The translations under genes and the position numbers were made by a program. This document shows positions 1 through 11,900 of a DNA stretch of 64,000 bases, in pieces. Below the pieces are notes generated by a model. It was not told the DNA's origin. It searched no databases and saw only the letters and a list, made by a program, of their open reading frames with translations. Source of the stretch: Daucus carota subsp. sativus (taxonomy: Eukaryota > Streptophyta > Magnoliopsida > Apiales > Apiaceae). Each line of letters begins with the position of its first letter. The stretch's first letter is position 1. The DNA lies in contig NC_030382.2 in the NCBI RefSeq assembly GCF_001625215.2, positions 46,465,364-46,529,363 of the forward strand. The letters are read 5' to 3'.

Positions 1-2600
1 AGGTTTTGTGCAAGAATGCATATTGTTATATGGCAAAGTAATGCTTTGTGTGGAGAATGGCTTGAAGACAAGTGCAAAGTAGAACCCAAGTGAGAGGCAA
101 AGAATCAGGACATGATTAGGAGCAGAGGGCAAGTATTCGTGATTCTTTTCCTTTTTGGTATTAATGTACATTATTTGAAACAGAACCACGAGTCAGTGTT
201 TACCATAAGCCTGCCTAGTGTGCTCTTTTATTTGCTCGTCTACAGCAACCATAGTAAACTGCTTCCTAAATTGGATGGCCTCATCATTTGATATCTGAAT
301 ACCAAGTGTGGCCGGATTTTTCCTCCGCTTTTAAAAAAAATGGATGCCGTCATTGGCGGAGCCAGGACCAAATATATAAAGGGACACCATAACCCTGATC
401 ACATAGTTCAGCTGGGACACCTGTTAATAATACATGTGAGACCCACAAAATATAACTGTTATTTTAAAAGTTGCAGGGGCACGAGCCCCTAGGTGTCCTC
501 ATGTGGCACCGCCACTGGATGCCGTCAACTCTCGTTAACAATATGCAGTAAATTATTAAAAATTAAATAATAAATTTCAAGTTCGTGGCTAAAATTTCTA
601 ATTTTCGCAAGATCTTAGCTGATAACTAATATTTTGTGAAATTTTGTCATGGTAGCTCACCTCAGGCCTCAGGGCTCAGAGTAAAAGTGAAATTCCATGT
701 CCCCTGTAGTCTTGGAATGGCCTGGCGTGATCAAAATTCAAATAGATTAATACGTTGTTGGAATTTTCTCGACTATCAATATTCAATGGTATCTCTCTCT
801 CTTCGTGTACACAATGTGGTGATGGATCGAGTCTTGTCAAAGATAAAATAGACGTATTTAATTATCAAAAATAAAATACTCTCTCAACTAGGCATTACCC
901 AGAAAAAGGCCGAGAAACATTTTCCCCTTGAATCATCGCAAACACAGGACAGATGAGTTAAGAAACTAGTATAACATGTTTCCTTGTGGCATACATTATA
1001 ATTGTATAGAACCAGCAGCATAAGCTTCTGCAAACATCATGATCACCAGATCGTAAACCAGATAAAAATATGACATAATACATAGAATGTGTGCTTGAAA
1101 TATAAATATACACCCCAGAATAGACCACAGCCAATTCATGGGACATGGCTCTCACTAATCAACTATTGACATTTTCTAATGGAGCAACTATATTGGTAGT
1201 TGTTGCACTATTAATTTATTTGTTCATATTTATCAACTTTTAATGACAGTTAAGGTAAGACTATGTATATTGAGGACTGGGTTTGAAGATTGAGTAGGCA
1301 TCTTACTCAAGAGAGGTGGTAGACTATGTCTACAGAACCAAGGTCTGAACTCAGCTGCTTTTTTCTCTTTGATTTAATCGCCAACTTTTTTTGACTGCCT
1401 TCCAAGTTCCAACTAATTATCTGGTCGTTGCATCTGCCTTTGTCTTTGTATTTCAAAACTATAATAGCAATAATAAAAAAACAAATGCCATTATTGTCTT
1501 CCTTTTTTTTTTTCAGGCTCTGATACCAAGATATTTCAAAAAATATCTTAAAATATACATATATTATCTATATTTATAATTATGGGTTATATCATTTAAA
1601 GCAGAGATGGTGGACATCAACCGGGTTGCAGAATTTGTTAGATGGAAGGTCGAAAAAGGACATAGCAGACATTAGAGATTCCAAAAACATATGCGATTAT
1701 TGTCTTCCTTTTTTTTTTTAATATGTCTAGTTAAATACTTGTTATTCAGCAGAAAATTGTAGCTTAAGCTTGAAATTTCCACGTAAACCGGTGCGGAACA
1801 TGCTAACCTCATGTTGAAAACTTGAAGTGCAGCAATGAACTCAGTCTTCCAGAAGCTGCAGGCTTATATTTTATGTTTATCACCTGTTGATTGGTACACA
1901 TTATACTTGAGTTGCAATTTCCTTCAGGTATTCTTAGTCAAATATCTACCAAAGCTGGCCAACCAATCAGTACGTACGCCATTCCAACTGAATTATTCAA
2001 GATATATTTATTGCCTATTTATATTTTCCAAAATAAATACTGATACCTACCCAAAATAACTACATTAATGTTTTTTTTAAAGGAACTACATTAATGTTAG
2101 AAAAATATATATTTAGGAGCTTAATATTTATTACTACTCTCTCTATATGCATTGATTTTTTTTTATCAGACTGACCTTGTTTTTAACTTCAATTTAAAAA
2201 TTATAATTATATAATCTTAAGATCTGACAAATATATTTTAAAATGTATTTTTAATTCAATCACATAATATACATGTAATATTAAGTCAATTTGACTTAAT
2301 AAAGTTAAAAGAGAATATTTTATTCAAAAAAAAGTTAAAAGAGAATATAATTTTTACAAACACTGAAATTAAGTTGGATTTATTTTATTGAGAGAAATTC
2401 TTGGTCCCAAGTCATATTCATGTTTTAGCTGACCAAACTCTTCCTAAAAAAAAAATATGAACCAAACTCTTACAATAACTTACATGTTATATGATTCAAA
2501 AACTATATAATAAATTATTGACAATTCATTTTTAAATTTTTAAATATAAAATAACATTAAATTCCTAATTAAAATTTAGTCTCGACTGAAACAGAGACCT
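1..2600. other. AT-rich intergenic region upstream of MKP1
   Basis: No coding region is supported here. The ORFs are short, isolated and without recognisable domains. The only structured item I can define is the small hAT-like element at 351-517. There are also short local duplications, for example an 'aactacattaatg' unit near 2058-2095 and an 'aaagttaaaagagaata' unit near 2301-2347. The DNA from about 2600 on is probably promoter and leader of the MKP1-type gene. Confidence 0.6.
351..517. mobile_element. Small non-autonomous hAT-like MITE
   Basis: The 167-bp element starts CATTGGCGGAGCC and ends in the imperfect inverted form GGCACCGCCACTG. An 8-bp direct repeat, GATGCCGT, flanks it exactly (343-350 and 518-525). 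An 8-bp target duplication with CA..TG ends is the hAT signature. It has no coding capacity. The perfect duplication suggests a fairly young insertion. Confidence 0.8.
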
Positions 2601-2764
2601 TGAAAGATGGTAATAAAGGAGGAGGGGTGGGGCAGTTGGGTCCACTAAAGACTGAATCAGCAAATTCAAACGAAAAAAACACCAGAATCTTCTTGTTCTT
2701 CCCTCTTGTTTGTTTTTAACGTTATTCTTGTTTGTTGTAGTCTTTGCTTAGGGTTGCTGTTCAA

Positions 2765-3100
2765 ATGTGTGCTGCAACAAACACCCTGTAAGTCTTCTTG
2801 CTCCTTTATTATTTTAATCCCCTTTTTCTTATCCTTTCTTTTTTATTATTTCCCCCTTTTGTTGAATCTTGCTCCCCATTACTACTTCCTTGTTTACAGC
2901 TTTTACTAGGTCACATTTCAATTAGGCTTTCTAGGTCATTATATATACACCACATAGATCTTGATTCAAAGAGGGATCATTTTGTGGCTTGCCCTTTTCA
3001 AGTAAAGATCCAATCTTTTTAATTTTTAGGCTATATGGCATCTCATATAGCTGTTTTAGGATGTTTTTGATACAAATTTGTTATTTTTCTCAGCTTGTGA
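2765..3100 (+). promoter_or_regulatory. Spliced upstream ORF and 5'-leader intron of the MKP1-type gene
   Basis: A leader intron is predicted at 2788-3093, with donor ACCCT|GTAAGT and acceptor TTTTTCTCAG|C. The first leader exon contains an ATG at 2765. Read across the splice it gives a nine-residue peptide, MCAATNTLL, whose TGA (3098-3100) lies one base before the main ATG at 3102. If the intron is retained, the same ATG still ends quickly (MCAATNTL, stop in the intron). So a short uORF precedes the phosphatase in either form. Translation control is inference. Confidence 0.55.
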
Positions 3101-3101
3101 G

Positions 3102-4871
3102 ATGTTGAAATTGGAAGATAATGCTGATCTGTCTGGTGGATATCGGGGAACATTTTCCGGGGCTGGTTCTTGGACTGATAGGTCACCTACGAGGTCCATT
3201 TCGAGGCCAAGATTTAATAGTAAGGCACGGGCTCTTTTGCCCCCTCTTCAGCCCCTTTCGATTTCCAGAGGATTTGGTGAGGAATGGCCAAAAGCGGGGT
3301 CTGATGATCTTGGCGTTTGGCCATATCCCTCGACTCCTGGGGTGAGAATTGAGTCGGTTAAGCTTCCTGGCAGCAATTTGGGGTTGGAGAAGTCGCCTGG
3401 AGGATTTGAGTCTGAGAAAGGCAAGCTTGCTTTCTTTGAAAATGTATGTTCAAAGATCACTGAACATATATATTTGGGAAGTGATAAGCTTGCTAAAAAC
3501 CGTGAAGTACTCAAGCAGAATGGGATTACCCATGTGTTGAATTGTGTTGGATTGGTTTGTCCAGAGTATTTTAAGGGTGATCTGAAGTATATGACACTTT
3601 GGTTGCGGGACAGCCCTTCTGAAGATATCACAAGTATCTTTTATGATGTGTTTGACTACTTTGAAGATGTACGAGAGCAAGGAGGGAAAGTATTTGTCCA
3701 TTGTTCCAAGGGGGTCTCTCGATCGAACTCCTTGGTTATTGCATATCTCATGTGGAGGAAGAAGCTTAGCTTTGAAGATGCATTTCAACATGTGAAAGCA
3801 GCAAGAGGTGTGACTAATCCAAATATGGGTTTTGCTAGCCAACTTTTGCAGTGTCAGAAGCGCGTACATGCTATGCCTGCAAGTCCAAGTTCAGTTCTAA
3901 GGATGTTTAGGATGGCTCCTCATTCACAAAATGATCCTATTCATCTTGTACCAAAGTTATTAAGCAACCCCAGTGCTGATGACCTTGATTCTCGCGGGGC
4001 ATTTATTGTCTATATCCCTGCTGCTATATATGTGTGGGTTGGTAAGAATTGTGTTTCGGTGATGTCAGATAATGCAAAGATAGCTGCCTTGCAGGTCATC
4101 CGATATGAGAAGGCACATGTTTCAATTATGACAATTAGAGAAGGTGCAGAAACATCGGAATTTTGGAAAGCTCTTGGGGCTGGACAAGATTTAGTAGATG
4201 ATGACTGCCACAAAGCAGCTACCAAAAGGCAAAGGTACTATACTACTGATTTTGACAAGACAAGTGCTCCTATATGCCCAGGTGGTGGCGAAAGAAATGT
4301 TAAATCGTATGATGCAGATTTTGAGATTTTCCACAAAGCACTTGATGGTGGATATGTTTCCCCTGCCTTGTCTGGAACCAGATCAGAGACCCCTCTTCCT
4401 GCAAGAGAAAATAGGTGGGGCCAATTGAAGTGGAAGTTCGCAGAAGATGCTATGAAAGAGCTCACTACTCTATCCAAGGCGAGTTCTGATATACATGGAG
4501 GACTTGAATCCTCTGTTTATCGCAGTGATCTATCGCCAGTATCATCGATCCCTGGGTGCAAGTACTTCTCTGCTCTTACCACCGAAAACCAAGTTTGTAC
4601 AATTGATGCTTATCAAAAAGGTGAGATTTCGGTTCCTTGTATTGATACTTTTTTGTCCTTGAAACCTCCACCCTCTTTGACAAATACTTTTCCATGCCTT
4701 TTTCCTGGTAACCAAAAGTTATGTTCTCCCACCCCAACCATCTCACCTTCGTCCTCTGATTCAGATCCATTTACGCCATCATCTTCATCCTCTAATGGGT
4801 CTACATTTTCAGTTTTATCAGCACAACCTTCACCTACTCAGTTAGAACCTTCAAATCATTTCCCAGCCTAG
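3102..4871 (+). CDS. MKP1: MAP kinase phosphatase 1-like dual-specificity phosphatase
   Basis: Encodes 589 residues in one coding exon. Plant MKP1 dephosphorylates Thr and Tyr of stress-activated MAP kinases such as MPK3 and MPK6. The family N-terminal motif is present (LLPPLQPLSISR, then EEWPKAGSDDLGVWP), followed by a dual-specificity phosphatase domain at about residues 110-265. The catalytic loop is HCSKGVSRS with Cys201 and Arg207, and WLRDSPSED carries the likely general-acid Asp. A gelsolin-like segment follows (DSRGAFIVYIPAAIYVWVG), then LPARENRW and a Ser-rich tail. The upstream in-frame ATG at 3078 lies inside the predicted leader intron, so I start at 3102. Arabidopsis MKP1, recalled at about 780 residues, is longer at the C-terminus, so this may be a short form or paralogue. 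The gene converges with coilin. Confidence 0.9.
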   Translation: MLKLEDNADLSGGYRGTFSGAGSWTDRSPTRSISRPRFNSKARALLPPLQPLSISRGFGEEWPKAGSDDLGVWPYPSTPGVRIESVKLPGSNLGLEKSPGGFESEKGKLAFFENVCSKITEHIYLGSDKLAKNREVLKQNGITHVLNCVGLVCPEYFKGDLKYMTLWLRDSPSEDITSIFYDVFDYFEDVREQGGKVFVHCSKGVSRSNSLVIAYLMWRKKLSFEDAFQHVKAARGVTNPNMGFASQLLQCQKRVHAMPASPSSVLRMFRMAPHSQNDPIHLVPKLLSNPSADDLDSRGAFIVYIPAAIYVWVGKNCVSVMSDNAKIAALQVIRYEKAHVSIMTIREGAETSEFWKALGAGQDLVDDDCHKAATKRQRYYTTDFDKTSAPICPGGGERNVKSYDADFEIFHKALDGGYVSPALSGTRSETPLPARENRWGQLKWKFAEDAMKELTTLSKASSDIHGGLESSVYRSDLSPVSSIPGCKYFSALTTENQVCTIDAYQKGEISVPCIDTFLSLKPPPSLTNTFPCLFPGNQKLCSPTPTISPSSSDSDPFTPSSSSSNGSTFSVLSAQPSPTQLEPSNHFPA

Positions 4872-5961
4872 AACCAGAACTTGCACGAAGGCGCTTGTTT
4901 AATCTGCGAAGGAACTTGACCAGGAGATGCTCATTCTTTTTTATATGGTAAAGGAACTTCCCATTTACGGGTAGGTGCTACTTCTTGTTGCTACACCTTA
5001 AAAAAATCACTTCCTTGTCTTGTATTCAGACCCTTCATTGCAGAGGGAGGAATATTTCCTTTCGTATAGTGTTAACACTCAGTTGTTGCACCCACAAGCT
5101 AAGGCTTGTCTTCGTTGATTCATTTTCACTTGAACTTGGAAGATCATAGCTACCAGATTACAAGAAAGAGTCCGAATACAGATGCATTTCCTGTTCAGTA
5201 TGTATATCAGGTCATTAAGGCCTGATTAAGAAGATTCACTTTTTCATGACAAGGACTCCATGTTATCTACTCCTGAAATTTTTTCGGAGCCTGCATATCA
5301 GTCTCTGTTCATTCAAGGAGAACTTAACTGACATGTTTATATTGAGCCCTTATGTTATGTAATTTTAAATCTTCGCATAGGTAGTTAGAACTGCCAAGAT
5401 GAAGGCTTTTTTTTTTTTTTTGATAAGTGAACAAGATGAATCCTGGTTACATTACATAGATATACTCTATATGATGTTGATCAATTGCAATTAGCAAGTA
5501 TCATTAAAAACCATGCAATCTTTTTGTTCCAGTTATTTTTTATTTAATATCTAACAGCAGCTAGACTTTCTCTTAACAAAAATCTAAACTTCATTTGGTT
5601 AATATATGCACATATTTTTTTTTTTATTTTCTTGTCAGGAATATTTGCACATATTTAATTCTTATTTCTTCATAGCCTCCGAGTTGTTTTTTTTTCTTTT
5701 TCTTTTCCTGATATGGTACATGATGATTTGTAGATAGCCACATGTAAATGTAGTAGCAGCTGTGTACTATTGATATCAAGTTATATGCAGTTCATACAAG
5801 TAATATCTAAAGGGTGCCACTGCAAAATCGTTAGAAAGCTATGAAGTGCCTGCTGGTGCAAAGAAAATGATAAACCAACTCGACAGTTTAACATGTAAAA
5901 ACAGAGCCCTAACTAAACAAAGACTTTGTCAAAAGTTGAACAAATCCTATGGATCCTGCTG
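4872..5961. other. Convergent 3' flanks of MKP1-like and coilin genes
   Basis: About 1.1 kb lies between the stop codons of the plus-strand phosphatase and the minus-strand coilin. It should contain both 3' UTRs. It is rich in T tracts (5408-5420, 5617-5625, 5687-5700). No ORF, RNA gene or repeat was recognised. Confidence 0.6.
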
Positions 5962-8900
5962 TCATATGTCGTTATTTGAACGAAGAAGAGCCATTACTGG
6001 GCCAAGTGCACTGCCTCTCATGGCTCTATATGACCATGAACCCTTGACAGGACTTCCCTTTATCCAGCTATTTTCCTCGTACAACTGTGCCTTTTTAGCA
6101 TTCAGGACATCACTGAACTGATCCAGCAGATTTACTTCTCCATTACCTACAATTTGATAATCAGATCTACTTGGAATAGCAATCTAATCAATATCAAGCA
6201 ATTACAGCGATTGAACCAGCAGTATTGCTACCTGCTTTGGGTGAATTTGATACCCCGTCTGTATTGGTGGGTGCACTATTGCTAACTTCATCAGAAATCA
6301 CTTTAAAAGAATCACCATTACTGTGATCAGCAGCAACTGGTTTTAAACAATCACTGTCCCCGTGCTTCACAATACGGACGTCGATAAGCGAAGAAAAATC
6401 TACCTGCAGATGAACCATGACCATGACTTAAATGCAATTAACAAATATAAAGTACGAATAACCTTATAGAAAGAATTAAGTATAAAATTTAAAAAATATA
6501 AAGCTTACAGAAATGACAAAGGAAATGAAGGAAAACAATATAGCTAATATTGCACAGCGTGAGAACCTGTAATGATCCATCTTCATTGTATATGGAGTTA
6601 TCTGGTTGAGGGGCAGACGCATCCTCATTTAACTTCTCACGAATAACAGGATATTCTGGAACTTGAGTCAGCATGACTGTTTTAGACTCGGGTTTGTACC
6701 ACAACACAGATCCCACCTAAGGTACGGTAAATGAACATGATAGAGACATCAGAATAGTTGACAGGTCAGTAGATTATTTTTGAATTTGAATCGTAATGGA
6801 AAAATACCCGAAAGGAGGAAACTTCAGGGGTCCATGTTGATGATAATTCAAGTATACGATATGCAATTACATCACCCACCTGTAAAATTCAAAAAATAAA
6901 TTTTATATATATCATAATAGTAGAGCAGGAGGATTAGAGTTTAATTTAACGCATTGCCATCAAGTGATAACTTCAGCTCAATCCTGAAGCAGATCTCTGC
7001 CCCACTATAACCAAATGCATCGATGCATGAAAATGGGTTATATAGTATGTAGTACATGCACATTATCCACTAGTATGAGAAATATAAGGATTCATGCCAC
7101 ATTTAGTTGAGAATATCTAAATCTTGCATGTTCTACACATTCTTGTAAGGAAAGAGCAAAGAAACCTTTGGCAAGTTTGGAAGTGGGTGAAGCTTTTCAA
7201 AGTCAATGGGATCATGCACAGGCATAACTCTTTCGGTAGTTGATGATGTGTTAGGTTGATCATGCTCGAGGTTTTGGTGCTCATGCCTGTCAGATGATGA
7301 AATTTTCTCCATCCCCCATTTCTGCCCTTTTCTCTTGCTGGTAATTCCATTCCACCGGATAGTTTCCTAAAGCCATTTCAGTAAGTTAATATGCTATGGA
7401 TATCGACTTAAAACAGATGCACTGGTACAACTAATATATGATTAACGACGATGGAACCTTGGAGACGGAAAATACGGATTAGAAAACAAAAGCCCTTCAA
7501 TATCTTCCCCAGGATAAAATATTGTTTTTTGACCAAAACATATGATAAGCAGTATATACATTTTTTTTTTTTTTTTTTTTGACAGATAAGCAGTATATAC
7601 ATAAATATGCATTCATGTGTGTGTGCACGCGCGCGCGTAGGGCATCACTCCATAGCATACCCTCATATATGGAGTTCCGTAGTACACCACTATAAAAATA
7701 TACATAATTGATAATACATATAATTATCATATTTTTTGAGAAATATAATTTCAAGTTTTAATTAGTAAATCAAAAACAAAAATTATACAATTTTTTTATT
7801 CCAAAAATCATTGAAAAATATGTAATGTTCCAACATGATTCTGCAGCAGAATAATAATCATCCAGAAATATTCTACTGTAGAACCAATTTCAAAAATCAA
7901 CTTTTTTGTTCAAATTTTAAGTGTTAAATTATTTATAATACATATATGTCATAGTATTCTAGATTTTTTTTTTTTTTTTTCTAGATTAGAATCATAAAAT
8001 TAATGATTTATAACGGTGTACAGCAGAACTCCATATAAGGACCTCCCTGGAATGTTTGCCTGTACATATATACTTCTATACATATATAGTTATAGTAAAC
8101 ATATTGGATATATATATATATATATATATATGCACATATATATATATATGCATATATATATATATGCATATATATATATATGCATATATGCATGTGTGGG
8201 AGCCGAGCAACATCCCTTCCTAGCCTATAACTAGGATAATGTAAAGTCATTATTAAAACATATGTAAGTACAACAAACACATGTATGGTCAGAAAAGGGA
8301 GGTAGGTATACCAGGCATACTTTATTTTGTTGGACAATCTCTCCTGCACCAACCAGAAAAGTCATGTCAGAACAAATATTTACACAGTATGCAGAAGGTT
8401 GTGCAGTTCTGAAATGCAGGTAGTAAGGTAGTCTCATCAGCTACATGAACCATGTGGCTGGAATTCGAGAATATGAAAGTAATTTCTGTAATAAAAATAG
8501 TAATAAATAACAATAAGCTAAAAGGTCATACCTTACCTAAAATACAGCTTGAAGATCACATTTAAGTTCGAAAACATTAAAATTCATAAGAATTCAGAAG
8601 CAACAAAAAACCTTCTTACTAAATTTAGGACTGTGATATAACATGTAGCAAGTCCACTGTAAAATGATGCACAAATACTCCAAATTAATTATTCATACAT
8701 TCTTTCAAATATTCACTATGTTTATATGCTATTAATACATGTGACTTATTATTAAAGCAAATACATCTTTTAAAAGAATATTACTGTAGTATATAGTCTA
8801 ATTTAAGATCTTTTACTAGTATAACATGGTTATTCAACTTTTACTTGTTTAACTCATGCTCGCGTATTGTGAATCTTTCAAAGTAAAGGAAAAGAGATTT

Positions 8901-11900
8901 TTCCCTCCTTTATATGCTCTATTATTTTCTGGCAAGCAACAATGAATAAAAACCCTGTGCCATCAAAAAACACAAGCTAAAATTCTTCTAAGCTCCCGAT
9001 TTTAATCTGTCTTTTGGAAAATCATGTTAAAATCTGGTTAAAAAATTAAAGATATTTAGCAATGTCAAAGACAATAAGTTACTATTTGACCTTCTTCCAG
9101 AGGCTCAAAGCGAATGTGCCCTGGTCTTATGACAACAGGAACAAACTCATCTTCTCCATCGATCTTTTCAAAAGGTTTTTCCAGATCAATTTCATTTTCG
9201 GGTTTCTCTTGTTCTGATTGCTTCAACTGTGGCTGCAAAATTGATGTCTCAGACTTTCAGTTTAATCAAAATTTAAGCAAGTTAATACAAAGGGCTTATC
9301 TAAGTTTATGTCAGTACTCACTAGCACTTTTGACTGGTCAATGACCTCTTTCTTCTCAGCTTCAGCTTGTCTCTGCTTCCGCTTTAGCTGTGATATTGAG
9401 ATTGCATGTGATATAAGTGTTTGTACATCAATGTGATATATATCTATAAATTATAATTAATGGAACTTCAAGTACTTACGGGTAGTTTAGATATGCAAAC
9501 TGTTTTCTTTTTTCCAAGGTTAGCTGTAGCCCGCAACCATTCCCTCTTAGCCTTTTTTCGCCGAGCACTTCTACTAGGGACCTAATACAAAAAACAAAAA
9601 TCATCGAGCAGTTTAATACCCTATTAGTGGAAGTTATGCAAGAGGGACCAAAAATATTAACAAATACTGGAATGGGCATAGATAAACATTAATTGTTTAT
9701 TAACAAACATACAGAAGTCAGTTATTAATTAACACCATTCATGTAAAACATACAGTAATATATTCAGGAAGAGAGGGTAACATTGTGAGGAGGGATTAAT
9801 TGGATCAGATATTATATTTTCAAATAATCAAGTAAAAGCTAACCAACATGAACACCTCTAGTGAAAAACAGTACATTGCCAAAAATGACAGATGAAGTTC
9901 AGCATAACACGGAGGGACATTTTATTTTTGAGGGGGGAGGGGGGAGATTCCAGTTTATTTTCCAGGTTTAAAAAACTACAAGTGACGCAACACTTGGTCT
10001 TACTTCAGATCTGGTGTTCTCTTTTTAGTATAAGCCTACTAAATCTTTTTAGTATAATCTTCTTTGGCAGATCTCAGGGAAATTTTAGTCATATATTTAA
10101 AGTTACTTGCTTAGTCTGACTGTCAAATCTGAGACTGCCTCACTCAAGCGGGTTCCCAAACCCTTGCTCAACTCATGCGGATGCATGCTTTTAAAGATCT
10201 ATATTCAACAATCTAAACAACTGGTCTTTGAGAACCTTATAGAAAATATATTTAGTCACAAAAGCCATTTATTAAATTATTTGGAGAATGAAACCATATA
10301 TAGACAAACATAAACCATCAGTCATTCTTTAAAGAAAAAGATATTACTAAAGAAAATCTGTTGACATACAAACCTTTATAGAGGTACTAGTAACATTGGA
10401 CATAGCACCAGTCCTTTTATCATTCTCTTTAAGCTGGTCACTTGCATACAAAACAATATGAAAACTTATATTAGATTCGTTATATATACAGTAAATGATA
10501 TGACATTGATGAACAACAAAGGGCGAGAGGTTTATTAAGAATGAATAAACAAAAGGGAAAAGGGTTTATTATTCAAATATAAACAGGAGTCACATGATGA
10601 CGCAAGTGACAAATACTAATATCCCCATATCTCAAACCTCTTCATAATTCCACGGCCAATATAACAAGAAGAAAGATATTTTCTAACAAATCCCAAATGA
10701 TATCACAATATCATCTCATGTCTTAGATTACTAAGGAGAACGATCTATAGGCAAGAGACTCTCGCACTAATTAAGTAACCAGTTCTCACAAAAGCATTAG
10801 AGTAAGAGTAGTGCATAATATGTATGTACTATGTATACTGATGTACATGTGATGTGTGTTTGTAATTCCCACAATTGATAGTCATTTTGGGACTTGGAGA
10901 GGGATACGGGAAACTCGTCAGTATACAATGAAGAATTAAGCAGCAAATATTCAAAACCCCTCTATCTCATTCAACGGATAGGTCTTTAGTTGAGAGGTGC
11001 ACAAAGTGAACATCGTTTGACATACTGTGAGAATGTGAGATTCCCATATACTAAATAAACTTCATGTTTGTGGCTCGCAGAGTCGCAGGCAAGGGATTTG
11101 TAGAGAAGCAGGATGGAAGGTAAAATATCTGTAAACATGCAGCTTTGGTTTACTCACATTAGATTGGACATCTGATGTAAATCTCATTGTGTTGAATTAA
11201 AATTTCCGCATGAACAAGGAAGTGTCAGAAGAGTCAAAGACCCATAGGTTACTGAATAACAAGGCTATAATTCCTACTACTTCTGTTCGGTCAAAATATT
11301 ACTATCACAATAATCTCAACCCTACAAATAAAGAAATGAAAAAATGTAGACTAATTAGATTGAATTGCAACAGAAATATCTGCTGTGTACAATTAGCAAT
11401 AACAGAGGACAAATGTGTCCACGAAAAAGTAAAGCTTACAAGGCACTACTATGACTTGACTCTGGCCACGCATAATTCTGTCAATACCCTCACCTCTGGA
11501 AACACTGGAATACACTTAAACTGACCCATAACATCATAACTGGGTGTACACTGCACATATAAAATATATCAGCAGACTTGTTTCTCTACTAACAGGATGT
11601 AAGGCTTATACTAATTAGTCATAACTCAATAGTTACTACTATGCCATAACTCATAAGTCTAGCCAATACTATGTTACACAATGCATCAGCTCCAAAAAAT
11701 ATGGGAAATATGTATAAAATACTCGCAGATGACCTTCAATACACTATTTACAAAAATTAGTTGGACCTAAAAAGGTTCAAGCTCAACTTGCAAGTGGCAA
11801 GTGATCAAGCAGCTACAAAATCAACTCAATAGGGTGCTGCATCCTATGACTGGATACAACCACACTAAGTAAAAGGGGATTTAGTTGATATACACAAATT

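Noticed and set aside
3078-3101. Upstream in-frame ATG that would add eight residues to MKP1
   Set aside because: It lies before the acceptor CTCAG at 3093, inside the predicted leader intron, and the added residues are not family-like.
8108-8192. Regularly interrupted repeat resembling a CRISPR array
   Set aside because: The interruptions are the same 4 bp each time, not unique spacers, and the DNA is a plant intron.
8008-8352. Overlapping ORFs on both strands rich in Tyr-Ile
   Set aside because: They are translations of a (TA)n microsatellite inside a coilin intron. Only the 23 nt at 8321-8343 are coding.
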